Positions 12,479-27,400 of a stretch of DNA of 49,476 bases are shown here, one piece after another; the stretch's first letter is position 1; each line of letters opens with the position of its first letter. Origin of the DNA: Ramazzottius varieornatus (Eukaryota; Tardigrada; Eutardigrada; Parachela; Ramazzottiidae); NCBI GenBank assembly GCA_001949185.1, contig BDGG01000015.1:174651-224126 (forward strand), given 5' to 3'. The translations under genes were made by a program, and so were the position numbers. The notes under the pieces were generated by a model. The model saw nothing but the letters and a program-made list of their open reading frames with translations, was not told the origin of the DNA and searched no databases.

Positions 12479-15400
12479 ATGGCTGCTTGGATCAGATGGC
12501 TGCCTTGGTTCCTTGTCTTAATCACATTTTCCGGAATGAAAGGTACAGTAAAATTCTTTGTGTACTTTTCGGGAAGAAAGCCAACGTTGAATCAACACCT
12601 GCCTGGTTTTCGAAGTTTGAACTGTTGTCCAAGCTTTTCAGTATCGCGGTAGATCTTGTCAGGGAAAACAAGGGAACGTTCGGCGAGTCATGGAGCATAA
12701 TTGAAAGCACCCAACCAAACGGTTTTATTGGTTTTATTTCTGGTTGATTTAGGGGTCCACGGTGATCGGTCCGTGTCGGATCACTCTTCGCGGAAGATGC
12801 CCGACTGGTACACCATGTATCGTAACACTTTGTCCGACCTGCTGATTGCGGAAGACAAGCTCGCGGGGGAGTCGAAGATGCGCAAGAGTACCACGGAATC
12901 CCCACAAAGCCCACGGGTCATCCAAGCAAGAGTAGAAGCCCTCATGAAGGTCGTCTGCTCGGACAACTCGACCAGGTTCGCCAAGCTGTGTGGCCTATTG
13001 AAAGGAGTCGAAGAGCCACTGCTGACCACACCACCATCTCAGCCTTCTGAATCTAACGGAAGAAAAGGGTCCACTGCTCAACAGGCGGACAGTCAAAGAG
13101 AGAAAGTGGAAGAAAGACCGGATGCTTTGCAATTCAACGGAACAGAGGAAGTCGACTTTCCCATCGATCCAGCAGATTACCCCGAGGTAATTATACAGAA
13201 CTGTGTTGAGCAGAACTGAGTATGAACTTCATTAGTATTGGTGATGCGCAGGAAACCCAGATAAAAAATCAGGTTATTTTTATCGCAGGTCTTTCGATAT
13301 GCAAAGTATTTGGACAATACTTTTTTTGATTTCCTTCAGCGGTAGGAGAAAGTCCTAACTTTCTAGCGCATCCAAATTTACCAGCATGGGCCACGTGAAA
13401 TTTGTGGGCACTTTAAGCTTGTGACGCAGACATGACATACGCTAGCAAGTTAGGACCTTTTCCTTGTACTCGTATTTTTTGCTTTAAAAAGGTCTGAAAA
13501 TCTGGGAAATCGATGCGACGACTTTTCAGGGAGGCATGTGGATTTATGCTACTTTAACAAAGGAAATCTGCATTTCAGGTCATACCGTCCGATAAGAGGA
13601 GGAAGATCACGAAGGTGAAGGTGACCGGTGTAAGACGCAAGGCGCCAAAGCTGAGGGATTACTCCAAAAAGAAAATGATCATGGAAAGGAAGACGAGTCC
13701 TGTGGCCATGTTTCCACCATCGGTAAAGAGAGAAGATGGTCTCGTCACCGTGACAGATCAAAAAGGTCAAAAGACAGTCTACGCTGAAGGTAAGAAATCA
13801 CGTTTCAAAGAGGTGAACAAATTATTTTTCCAAAAATTCTTGTTGGACGGTGAAAGAAAGAATGCCGGGTTTCTCGATTGCTATAAAACCTTTTTTTATC
13901 TTTGCAGAGGTTGATAGACCTCCTGCGCCTCCACAAGTCGGCAAGCCTCAAGTTCTTCAGCAGGTAACCGTCCAGGTCGACCAAGAAGCGGACTCTCCAG
14001 TGACAGGTAACCACAATTCAAAATTGATCATACATCTCTGTATGGGAGATCGCCGAATAAGGTGGGCCCAGCAAATGGCGCACGTTTCAGCCAATATCGG
14101 TGGAAACGTGCGCCACCTGGGAAAGCAATCAACTTCGACCTGATCGTTTTCTAAGTGAAACACGCTTTCACTCCAAATCACTGACAACGTGTGCCACTTG
14201 GGACAATGATCTGGTCGGCTCTGTTTGTCGAGCTTCCATTATCAATTTTAATGTCCCTTAATTTATTCTTTTCTATGTTGTTTTCGAACTGCGCTAAGTG
14301 ATTTCTATTCTTTCTCATCAGACCCAACTGCGTACTCGCCACTTTCTGGGATCTCCTTCTCCGACCCACCGGATGGCTTCAAGCCCATCGCACTGGATGA
14401 AATCACCTATGAGGAGAAGACTATGACCCAGCCGTCCGCCATGAGATACAGGCACATGGACGGCGAAGGTACGACCAAGATCAAGCATGTCCGGTATGCC
14501 GAAAAAGATCCCCGCTGGCGCGTGCGGGTTCTCAAGACGACCACACCCGGTTCGACTTCCGGTTCAGCTTCTGCGGTGGTAGGCGAAAGTGAGACTCGTC
14601 AGGAAGCTGAATCAGACGAACGTGGCTCTACCAGCCAGGATTACAGCGGAGGCGTGAGGGAAGAACGGAAGGACGGAGTTCACTTTAATAATGACACATT
14701 TACAAGAGATTACGCAGGCGAAGACTATGCCGAAGAGGACGACGTTGAAATGGACCCTGAAAAACCTGTTGGAATAGGATACAGAAACGAGTCTTTCTAT
14801 CAAGAAACAGAAGGTGAAAACACTTGAATGACATTAGAATTTTTGATCGAAGTAAATCTGGTGGAATTATTTCCCCTGAAGAAAATTTAGTCGAAATTTA
14901 TAGTTGTTTCATTCTCCTCCTTTTTTAGAACAACAGAGAGCGAATGAAGTTGGATCTATAATCAAGGAAACAGGTATTCAATACTCCGACGGCCGTGCTC
15001 GCAAGGAAAAGTTTGTGTACGGATACACGGAAATGTCGTCCCTGGGGAAAACCACTCAAGGGCGTCAGCAACCGGAAGTCACGGTGGCACCACCTGTCGT
15101 AATGGTTTTGCCTGCTGTCCAACTGGGCGTCCATTTCCTCAACGACAGCTTCTCCAGAGGAATGATTAGCGAAGAGGAAGCAGAAGAACGGGAAGAACCA
15201 GCTCGAGATGTCCGTCAAGGTTAGTCGATGTTAGAAGGCCTTTGAAGCTATTGTTCTTGACGATACCAATCTTCTAAACTAAGTCTTCGATGTTGATTAT
15301 GTGTGTGGTCTCTTGAATGTTGTTTTCAAGTTTGTCATTCTTGAAGGTTCCGATACCCACATCGCCACTTCTGTCGCCAATTCCTTACAAAACTTCAAAG

Positions 15401-18400
15401 TGGACTCTGATGCTCCCACAAAGATCAAGCGTGTCCGAGTTTACATCAAGAGCCCGAAGAAAGACCGTCTTCGTCAGTACAGCCCCGCGCCGCAGTACTC
15501 GTCCACTTCGCTTTCGTCAACCCAGTCCACCGTCACCTCGAAAGACGAGTCTGTCGAGCGCGACTATGCTGCTGAAGGCTACTTCGAAGGTGAAGCTGCA
15601 ACTTCGAAAGGTGTAGTGGGCATTACCGGTGAGAGCTCTGAGAGAGAGTACGAAGAAGAAGACTACTCCGAGGACGACGGTCGGGAACCGGAAGTAGCCG
15701 TGGCGCCACCTGCCGCTGATTCGTTGCTTGCTGACCAACATGGTGGCATCCACTTTTTCAACGACAGCTTCTCCAGAGAAATGGTACCGGAAGACGAAGA
15801 GTCAGCAGACGTCCAGTCAAAAGGTGAGGATATGATTTATTCGGCTCTCCAAACAGACAACTGGGAACTCTCCAAAAAGGTTTTAAGATCGTTAACGCGA
15901 TGAAAATTGGGTTTGTTATTCAAACGAGTGTTGTACGGAAGTTCCGCAAACCAACTCAACACATTGTTGTTCCAGGTACCGTATGTTTTCGGCCGACAAC
16001 ACAGACAATTTATGCCACTTGGGAAAACGATCTGTGGAATTCCCGAGTGGCGCACGTTCTTGGTGATATTGGCTGGAAGCATGCGCCGCTTGGAAAACGA
16101 CTTGGTTGAGTTTGTTTGCCGGGCTCTTGTATACTTAAAATTTTCATCAAGGTAGAGTATTGTTTCTCGAAGGTCCGGAAGTCCAGAAGACAGTTCGGTT
16201 TTCCAACGTGACAGCTTCGTCGAGAGCCAAGCTTGCAGAAAGTGACGGTTCGACCAAGATCAAGCGAGTTCGGCTGGTCAAGAAGGACCCAAACAGCATC
16301 CGTCTTCGTCAGTACAGCCCCGCTCCATCATTTCCTTCCACTTCTTTCGCCTCCACAGAGCCGAACGCTCACCTCAAACATGAAAATGCCGAGCGTGATT
16401 ACTCGGCCGAAGACTACTCGGGAGAGGAACCACATCAGCAGAAGATGGTGACGGTCGACTACAACGAAGAAGTTACGAAGAAGAAGACGGAGAAGCTGAA
16501 AGAGGTCCTTGTCGAAGCCGAGCGCTTAGTCGCAGCTGGAATCAAGTTCACGAACGTCTCGCTCCAGCGAGGCTTCAACGAGGAAGACGACACGGAGAAT
16601 AATGTGAGGACGGGTCAGTGGGGCGGTTTTTCAAGGGAGAATCCAGCTGCTCAGAAAGTACCTTCCAGCGTGACGCTGTCCAGAGGTGACGGTTCTCCGG
16701 ACGTCACTAAGGGAAGCGACGCTCCTATCTCTGACAACCATATCCCACAAGAAGCGGAAAAGAAAACGAAAGAATATAACCAGATCGGAAAAGGTATTTG
16801 TGATATTCAAAGATATTCGTGGAAGGCATCATGATGGAATTTATGGGTTGTATTTTGACACCTGAACCTATTCGGATCTTTTTAGATGGGAAATCAGTGA
16901 AAGTGCCGAAGGCGTCGCTTCCTGGCATCAAGGCATCAGATGAGCCGCAGTCGAGCGGTACCCTGGACACGGAAGACTATTCGGAAGAAATTCCATTACG
17001 ACCAATAGTACCGGACACAGTTGGTCCACTTCCGAAACCGACACCTGTCCAGTTCATCAAATCGGGCATTCGCGTCTCTGACGAGTCCTTGTCGACAGGC
17101 TTGCTGTCTTCGGAAGACTATCAAGACCAACCGGAATCCTCCATGAATAGTACGTTCTTCCAATGCAAGTTTGATCTTTTACGTTGGCAAAATGATGTGT
17201 TTTATTTTCGTTTCGGAGTTCGGCAAACAAAGTCGGCTAGAGTGTTTCTCTGGTCTTGCCGATTCAAGGTTCCAGGCGGCGCATAGTTCCGATGTCACTG
17301 GCTGAAAGCATGCGCCACTTGGAAGAGCGATTTCGACTATGTTTGCCTTGGTGTTTTTTCTATACGTGGCGCTTTTTGTAAGACGTTATAGCTCTTTCGG
17401 TTTTTGTAGATCAGGCAAGAGAACAGAAAGCAAAGACCGTGGTCAGCAAGCCGGGTGTACGATACACGGACGAGTCTTTCCGTCGAGCCGACACTGCGGA
17501 AGACTACTCCGAAGGACTCTCGGTGCAGAATGCTTCTCGCTCGTGTCAGCCGGAAGTCGAATTGTCTTCACCTGTCGCAGTAGCCTCAACCACTGGGCAA
17601 CAGGGTATCCACTTCCTGAATGACAGTTTCTCTGAAGATTTCATTCTGTCCGAAGATGGAGAGGGAAACCGTGATCAGAAAGGTAAGCGTCCTGTCGTGA
17701 ATTGAGTTGACCCAACGACAAATCCGACGAAATAAGACTTTCCATATGTTGTCGTTTCAGTCGTGGTCAGCGCTGCAAAGTCGTACCTCGAGAGGTCTAT
17801 TTCCTCCCAGAAGAAGCCGGCCAAAGGTGTCCACGTCAACGACGTGCTGCCACCGAGAGCTTCACTTCCGGTTGAAGACTATCCCGAATTATCCGTGACC
17901 GAAAAGCGGAACGTCTCCAAGTCTGCCGGAAGTTCGTCTGGAACCTACCAACAGAGGCACGGTATCCAGCATAACGATATTCCCAGTTATCGAGAGATTT
18001 CCACCGATTATTACGAACTCACTTCGCGCACTTCCGGTAAGGCTTTCTTGGCCGGAATAGTCTTTGATATGAGCTATTGATTTCATGAATATTTGTATAT
18101 AGCACTAACAGTTCCAGAACATGTGCCGGGACGAGTTAGACAAGCTCATGTAAAGAACATTTCGGTGTCGGTGGAGGTTCTGCCGTCTACACTGTACATC
18201 CAGAAGAAAATCGCTGCAGACTCGTCGGCGGCTGATAAACGGGTTCATGTAGATAATATTCAGTCTTACCGGGAAGTTGGTGATGACTACTCCGAAATCA
18301 TCCAAGCCAGCAAGAAGCAAGAGATGGTTGCAGAGTCTTCTCACGCAGGTAAGATTCCCAACTTCCGGTTGCGGATTAAGTTTACGTGTTCCAGTAAATC

Positions 18401-21400
18401 CACGAAAACGAAAGTTAGATTGATAAAAAATGATACAAAAATTAGTCTATGACGAGTGTGATAAGAATTCAGCTTATTGGGTTGTCTCAAGGCTCGATGG
18501 GGGAAACAGGGACGTCTGAAGCAGAGGTCCGGCGCACGGATGACGCTGTCACAAGAGCCGAAGAGTACTCTCTACCAGGTCCACCCACACCTTCTTCGTC
18601 GTCCCGACTTGACCACGAGTCACTAGCTCAGCCTCATGCTACCCCCGTTTCAAAGACCGCTAATAGTATACATTTCTTAAATATCAGCTTTCCCAGAGGA
18701 TCTCACCTAGCCGAGGAGGACGAGAAGGACGTGGACGGTGCTTCGAAGTCGACGTTCCCGTTGACAGGTTTGAATCATTGCTTTCCGTAATCAGTAAAAA
18801 CATTGCAGCACTGGTTGTATTTTTCGAAGCAACAATTCACCCGGAAGTAACATCGTTTTCTTCTCGTATCAGGGTCGACATATCCTGCCAACGTAAGCGT
18901 ACAAATTGCCCAGCCATCGAATCGCGCCGAAGGTATCCGGTTCACTGATGAGAAGCTCCCATGGTCGGCCCTGGATGTTGACTACACGGAGATCAATAGG
19001 CCCCTTCCCAAAGCCGACGGTGGACGTGTGCATGTCAACGTCCTGTCGGCTTCCACAAGCTCGGCTCGTTCTGAAGACTACCCTGAAACGGTCCTGACAG
19101 ACAAAGCCATCTCCACCAAGTCCGAAATTTCTGCACAAACTACCGGTAAGAAGAGTTTTCCCACTTGGCCTAACAACGTGCTGAAACTGTGGGAATGGAA
19201 ATTTATCCTGTTAGTGTTTAACTTCGACGGAAGTTTCGTCCGCTGTCAGTACGATGAATTTCTGAGTGGATAATATTTTTGCTCATTTTCTACGAAATCT
19301 TCGTATGACTGCTTTCTGTCGTTTTGTGTTAGGGTCCATGCCGGTCCACGGAACTGGCAGTTCGTCTAAGGCTCTCCACTACAGCGACCTTTCTTCTCCT
19401 CGAGACACTGCTGCCGAAGACTACAGCGAGCAAGCAGCGGCGGACACATGGGTGACAACTGAAAAGCGTGTTCAAGTGGCGCCCTCAGCAGGACAGATCC
19501 AGCCTGTCATTAGTGCAGTCCGCAGAAGCATCTGGTTTGGAGACGATCGTTCCTCCCCAAGTGAGGAACCGGATGAATTTCAAGAAAGTACACCAACAAG
19601 CTTCGATCAGTCCCCATCGACCACCACAAACTCATCAAGAGCGAGCCAGAAGACTGGGACGAGCATCATGTCAGCAAGCGACGACGTCGAGAAGAGCCCA
19701 TCGAAGAAGGCGAGTAGACTTCACTTTGACGACATAACTTCTCCTCGAGACACTTTCACGGATGACCACAGCGAGAAGGCCTTGGTCAACATATCGATGT
19801 CAGCTGGGAAGACGGAACAGGTGGCGTCACCGGCAACCCAACAACAACAGTCGGTATCTGTTAAAGGTATTCGATACACCGACGAACGCTCTTCACGGAC
19901 GGAGGATGGGGAGGACCAGCAGGAAGCCATCCCGTCAGCATCGATGGTTGGTACCGGAAGTTCGAAACTTGGTCAAAAGGTCGAGATGGATGTGAGCCTG
20001 TCGACTGAAGAGCTCGAGAAGAAGGAAGCCGTGGCGGGAAAGAGACTGCGCTACACTGACACACCTGTACACCGCAGACCTTCTGTTTCCGAGGACTACA
20101 GTGAAATCGAACCTGACAAGTCACCCGCAGCAGCTCCAATCGCCGGTACGAACAACAATAATAATTATGTGTATTTAATTTTCGCTGTGATCGAAACTCA
20201 GTCTAGCGCAGTATTTATCATATTCGAGAATCTTCGGTTTTTCAGAAACTGCGCCAGTCTTCACTCCTCAACTGGTTCGACCAGCCAAGGCCGAGCAGGC
20301 TGTCCGTTTTACCGACCATGTCTCGCAGCGCTGGGTTCTCAGTGCAGACTACTCCGAAGCAGTTGTGTTGAAAGGAAAGCTTCCTTCGACAGTGGTGCTT
20401 CCGGTTGCAGCACATGTTCGACCGGCCCCATCCACCGAGAGGCCCCGTAAACTCCATGTCGGCGATGTCCGAGCGTACCGTCACGACTCTGCGGACTACC
20501 CCGAAGCCGCAACGCCACCTTCTCGTACGTTACTTCTCATTCTAAAGTTTCCTCCAAAATGTTATATCCCTGCTCAAAAATCCAGAACACAAATGTCCTG
20601 AACTGTTTTTCTACTTGGAGGTCCGATGGAAGTCAAGGAAGTCAAAGCTGCAGTTACAGGCATCCACCCCAGTAACATTAAGGCTCGCGGAGACCGCCAT
20701 TCGGAAGACTACAGCGAACAGTCAGTCGTCACGAGCACAGTTTCCACCGCCGAAACCAAGCAAATGGCGCCCTCTGCAGTATTGAAGCAAGCAGAGCCCG
20801 TGAAAAGAGTTCGCTACACCGACGTCCGTATCTCCCGCTCTGGAGACCTGACCGACGACCATAACGAAGTCGCACCCTTACGCGCCACCCTCTCAACCTC
20901 GGTGGTTGTACCTGACCGCTCGAAAGTTGCCCAGAAGGGTGAACTGGACATCGCTTCCTCCAAAGACGACATGGAGAAGAAGCAAGCCTCACCGCCGAGC
21001 AGACTCCATTACAACGACTTACCTTCCCACCGAGACGCTTTCTCTGAAGACTACAGCGAAAAGGTCTTCATCAACCAATCACGACCAGTCCCAAAGACCG
21101 AACAGGAAGAATATGCGAGTGTGCAGCAAAGACTAGCAACTCTGAAAGGCATTCGCTACACAGATGAACGCGCTTCTCGAGCTGAAGAGTTACAGGATTA
21201 TCGAGAGGATTCAATTGTTGCTTTGGCTTTTGCTGAGGTGAAGACTCCGGCTGACAGGTCGAAAGCTGGTCAGAAGGTGAAGCTCGACGTCGCGTCCGTC
21301 ACAGAAGACCCAGTGGCCGTCATGATGGGACTCCATTACACTGATGTACCAATCCACCGGCAACCGACAGGTTCCGTAGACTACTCCGAAATTTCACCTA

Positions 21401-24400
21401 CACCACCCTTGATGACCGGTACGAGTACTTCTTCCACAGCTGAAAATTGGCAGACGCATTGAAACTGATCTATACCTTAAGTGGCGCACGTTCTCTTTGC
21501 TTTTGGCTGGCAGCATGCGCCACGTGGGAAAACGATCGTGTCAAGCTCTTCTCTTTCCCCAGTGGCGCACGTTTTCGTTATTATCGGTTGAAATTGTGCG
21601 CCACTTGAGAAAGCGATTGTGTTCGAGTCAGTTGCCGACGTCCCGGTGGATACTCACAGTGATAATAATAGTAATAATAATGATAAAGTGTGAATTTTTC
21701 TAACATTTTCATCTTGTACGAGGGAAAGGTTGTAAAGTTAGCCGTCTAAGTTCGTCTGTTCTCTACTACTCAATCCCAAACTTTTAAGGATAGATCGATA
21801 GATAAAATAATGAACTGTCGAATGGTATTAGGCACAGTCAACACGAGGAGTCAGAGAATCTAAGAGGTCCGCAATTAAAAGAACGTTGAAATCTCATGTT
21901 AAAAAGCCAGGACTGACAATCAAATAGTCAATCAAGCGATAGACGCTACAGGCGTGGCTAACTTTACCAACCCGGTATATGGGGTGGCTACGTTTACAAC
22001 CTTTACCTCGTAGTGGCTACTGGACGACCTGAAACATCGGTAGTTCCTACAGGAGGGATCCGTGTGTCTGATGAGGCTTCACCGCGGCGCGTTCTGGGGT
22101 CTGTGGACTACCCCGAAGCAGCCATCATAACATTGCCATCCAGAGTCCCTCGGATAGGCCAGTCTGACCCATGTCGTCGCAAGCCAGTTTCGCCAGTGGG
22201 CGGTCAAGAGGGGGCTCCCGCTACGACCGGCATCCATGTCAATGACGAGTCGAACTTCAGAGGCTTCTTCTTTCCTGAAGACGATACTCCGAAAATCATC
22301 GCATCTGTACCCTCAAGTATGTATTTCCCCCATCAGTTCGCCTTCCTGATAAAATCGCTCGGTAGTTGGGGGTGTGCAAGTGAAACGTAGAAGATCCTCG
22401 TTTTAAGTGGCGCACATTCTTATTGTTGTCGGTCGAACGCGTGTGCCACTTGATGGATTGTACGCTTCGTTAACCGGTCTCTCGTTTACAGTCCTTCCGA
22501 AAAGACTTAGTCCAAAAGAACCGAACCGAACAATCGGTATGACATAACTATAACGTACTAGCTAGTGGTTCTGACCACTGGGAAGGTCGAGCAGAAGCAA
22601 AAAAGCACAAGTTTTGCGAGTAAAAACTTTTGCTACTCGGATCAAGTTGCGCACTTGCTTTCAGTACAGAGGTTGCGATATCCCAAAGCTCGAACAATCT
22701 GATCGTCCATTGAAATCTCGACAGACTTAAAAGGGCCTCGCTTTGCTCAGCCTGATACCTAATTTTGGAGATATCATTTAGGCTTTCTAGTCGCTCCAAA
22801 GGTGACTTCGACACCGGTCGGTATTCGCCACACGGATGATGGTATGCCGCATGTCGTATTCAGCGATGACTATCCGGAGATGGTTTTCGACAGAAACCTG
22901 TCGGCTTTCCTCCCCACTCAGCTGACCACGCTGCAGCAAACTGTCATACCATTGGTCAAGGGTGTGTACATCACCGACGTTTCAGCTCCCCGAAGCACAA
23001 TTCTGTCGGAAGACTATCCAGATCCGCCAATCGTCCAGAAAGAGACAGCGACGCCTGATGCAGCTGCTGTTCCGGTAAGATCGGACACGAAACCCTCCTG
23101 GCAAAAAGCCCGACGGATCCACGTCGACGAAGTTCCATCCCACCGTGGGATTTCCGATGACTATGTAGACGTCGCCCATCGCACAGCCCAAGTAAAGAGG
23201 AAGAGTGACGTGACCACCGTACGGACCGGTAGAGCTCAAGCGTCCTCTGACGTTCTTACTGATGTTCCCGTCCGTCGTGAAATTTCGGCGGACTACCCAG
23301 ACGGACCTTCGATATTGGCAGGTAACAAGCTTACATGGAACGAAAACGAGCAAACTCGACAGGATCGTTCTTCCAGTTGTGATGCGCTTTCGGCTAATAA
23401 CACCAAGAGCATGCGCCACTTGGGAAAACTAGCCAATTCGACCAGGTTGTTTGCCAGGTGGCGCACGCTTACAGCAAATAACACCAAATTTGTGCGCCAC
23501 TTGAGAAGACAATCGCGGCGGGCGCGTGTGCTTTCTCAACTCCCATTTTATTTTTTCCGCTCGAACGTTTTTGTGTGGCTAACCGTGGATCGTCGTCTTG
23601 TTATTCAGAATCGAATAATACGGCACAAACGATTGTCTCGGCAGTGTCTTCCAAGCGAGTCCACGTTGACGATGTCTCAGTGGACTACCCGGAAGCCCTG
23701 GTCGCCGTGAACAGTGAAACTGCTGTCGAACAGAAGACAGAGATCAGCCCGCCCGGTGTCCACTACAGCAACGTTTCCATACATCGAACCCGCCCTGAGG
23801 ACTATCCAGAAGGTTCGCCAGCCGTTTCTACAGACGGTGATAGTGCACTGAAGAATGACGTACTTCCTGAAGCTCGGCCGGAAGCGAAAGGTCCTGGTAT
23901 ACATGTGAGCGACCTTCCGGCTTACCGAGAAGTGTCCGCCGATTACTTCGAAAGTGTTCTTAGCGCATCAGGTAACTGATTTTTTTCCTTTGGGAGGCCT
24001 GCTAAACGAAACGTACAAGTTCGCTGTTTTGAGTGGCGCACGCTTCGGGTGAATAGCAATGGAACATGCGCTACTTGAAATGACAATTTCGTTTTTGGTA
24101 GTCTTGTTTGCCGACCTGCCTTTTTTGTCTCCAAAGGTCTATACCACCTATCCAATGGCTGCTTTGCTTTTGAACTTCGCTGCGTTAATGATATGCTAAT
24201 TTTGTAGGTGCTCAAGTGCCGTCTGCAAAGACCGTGATGGTCGGTGAAGGTAGCCTCGTGGGAAACATCTTACTGTCTCGGAGCTCGTCTGGCAGGGTTC
24301 ACTACCAGCAAGAAGCCCAGTCGGGAGGAACTGTGGACATTGAAGACTACTTGGAGGATTTTGAGGGTCACGCCACCACTCAGACATCCACCACGAAACC

Positions 24401-27400
24401 TGCCGTCATTATTGAGCAGCACAAAACCGGAAGTCAGCGCGTGGAAATCGACGCTGTCTTGTCACCCGAAGATGAACGAGCAGTGAAAAGACCGGTCTAT
24501 AGAATTCTCTACAGCAATGACTCCATGCACGAGGAAGTTCGATCTCCGGAGAGTCGACCAGCGACCGCACAGCCTGTGGCTCCAGACTCTACCGGTAAAA
24601 CTTTCCAATAATTTTAAGAAGGAAAAGCAAAGAAATCTTACCAGAGTTAATATATCTCTGAAAAATATTCTCATACTTTTCTGGAGTTACTTTCAGGTTA
24701 CACCACGGCCTCTCCTCGACCGCAGTCCCAAGTTACATCTGGCCGTATCCACTACTCCAATATATCGGTATCCAGAGACTCTGCTCCGTCTGAAGACTAT
24801 CCAGAAGGACACGGTATCGGTAAAGTCGCCATCGTCAACCAAACTATCGGTAAGGAAGTTGCCTTTTGAATATTGGGAGTTCAGGAAATAAACTCGACAT
24901 GATCGTCTAGCGCACGCTTTCTGCAGCGCACGATCATGTCGAGCGCAGCGCACACTTTCAGCTAATAATGCTGGTGACGTGCATCACTTGGAAAAGTAAT
25001 CTTGTCCAGTTTTCAAGTGGCGCACGCTTCCGAGTGGAAACACTGAGAATGTGCGCAACTGGGGAAAACGCACTTGTTCAATTCGTTACCGACCTTCCGT
25101 TCTCTTTCCTCATCTGGCCTGATCTTTTCTTCATCAATGAGCTATTCTAATTTGATTGACACCTCAGGCATAGTCGTGCTGGGTGGTCAGAAAGGACTCT
25201 ACTATGGTGAGAACGATACCGCATCTGAGGACCATCTCGCAGTCATCTCGCCAGCTCAACTGGCTCATGCCTCCCGAAAGTACAAACTCCCGACAGAGAA
25301 TCAGTCTGCCGCTTTCATGGCGGAGCATGCTCTGCCCCCGCCGTCACTCCCTCCAGCCCACAGGCTTCATTACAGTAACCACTCGGTGGATCGAGAAACC
25401 GCCTTGGGTGCTCAAGACTACTCGGAAGTCGAGGTCGCCAAGGTGGCGCCACCAGTACCATTCACTTTCGGTCCAGTCGTCGGTAAGAGTAAAGTGGTGA
25501 AATATTCTCAAAATGAGCAATAACATCTAAGAATAGTGTTGAGTACAGAACTCAACAGTTGATTCTCATTTGGAATTTTGACTTCTAGTAAGCAAAGTAA
25601 GGAAGGACGTCCAACAAGGTACCCGTCAAAACGACACTTTGCATCATCGACCCGTCTTTACGGATGACTATCCCGAAGGAGCCACGCTATCGGAGCTCCC
25701 GAGAACGGTCAAAACAAGTAACTCCATTGCCACATCTGCGCCACACGCTGTTCCTCAAGCGTTGAATCGTCTTCGAACGGATGACCTACCTGTTCATCGC
25801 GTTTCGAACAGCGAAGATTACGGTGAGGTACAGATGGCGCTGCAACAGCGGCAGCTTGCTCGTCGGAACCCCAGCCTATCAGCCATGACGGCCGTCAACG
25901 TGCAAGGTATCCCTTACGGTAACGCATCGTTTGATCGTGACTTGAGCTTGGAAGAAGGATACTATGAAGAAACAAGGAGAGAAGAATCCAGGATGGTACC
26001 TGTAACCAAAGCCAACCCTCCACCAGGTACGCGCTTTTAACTTCCTTATCAAGTTTTACCGGATAGTATTTACTATCACTCTTCGACTATGAGTCTGAAA
26101 CCTCATTTTGTTGCAGGTATCGGTCACGGTTTCAGGAACCTAACTTTTCCTGTTCGACGTGTTCATTATGCTAACGCATCCATCACCCGCGACCATGCCG
26201 CTGCAGCTGAGGACTACTTCGACAACCTTCCTAGTGTACCGGAGCCCCAAGTACTACTAGCATCAACTCAACCGATCATCCAACGCATCAGGTATGTCTT
26301 AGAATCATCCTTTTCTTTCTTTGGATGCTCTGCAAACAAACCTGACAAGATCGTTCTTTCTAAGTGGCGCACCCATACAAGCAATAACAGTGCGCACGCG
26401 TGCCACTTGGGAAACATTTTTGTCGAGTTTGATCGTCGAGCTTCTATTTTGCGGATAATGTTCGTCCGTCTGTTTAGTATTTTGCGTGAGCAGAAATTCG
26501 AGGAAGTAATCTCATGGGTGCATTTCGTTATCTAGGTACACCAACGAAAGCTTTTTCCGAAGTCTTGGCAAGGCCGAAGATCATCCCGAACTAACTGGAC
26601 AAAGTGCACGAGACGCATCAGGACAAACTCGAGGTTGGTGGACTGACCTTCATCAACCATTTTTTCCTCTGCCCTATTTACCTTATTTTTTCTTGCACCA
26701 TTGTGTTTTTCCGTGTTATCTGATAAGCATCTCCTTATGCTTTTGCAGTCTTGGTTCCAGAAGTGAACGAACGATGGACTCTGAACCGAGCACTAGGAGC
26801 GCCATCTGGTGTGTTGCTCGTCCATCCTCCTGGTTCCGGGTTGAAGGACGCAGCTGGTCCGGGACTGGAAGAATACGACGAAGCCATGCTGGTCCGAGGC
26901 AACGCTTCCTTGATGGCCATGAGACCGTGGATCGACGTGAAGAACGCGCTGCTCTTCCATCCGCTTTCGAACGTCCAAGCTGTGGGCGGAGACACTTCCG
27001 CTGACTACTTCCCACCACCAGGTAAACAAAGCAGTGCAATTCCTTCCCCAACCCTAAAATGTCCTCGGGCATACTATCCTAAAACAATCGAAAAATTTGT
27101 TTCCGTATTTCTCGCAGTTTTCGAACGTTCTGTTTCTAGTGATTAGTTGAAGGAAGCATTTTGAGCTACCGACTCTTCCACATGAAGCCGCTTTTTAAGT
27201 CTGTCGAGATTTCAATGGACGATCAGATTGTTCGAGCTTTCGGATATCGCAACCTCTGTACTGAAAGCAAGTGCGCAACTTGATCCGAGTAGCAAAAGTT
27301 TTTACTCGTAAAACTTGTGCTTCTTTGGTTGTGCTCGGCCTTCCCAGTGGTCAGAACCACTAGCTAGTACTATTAAGTGGTATTTTTCTACAGTTATGAT

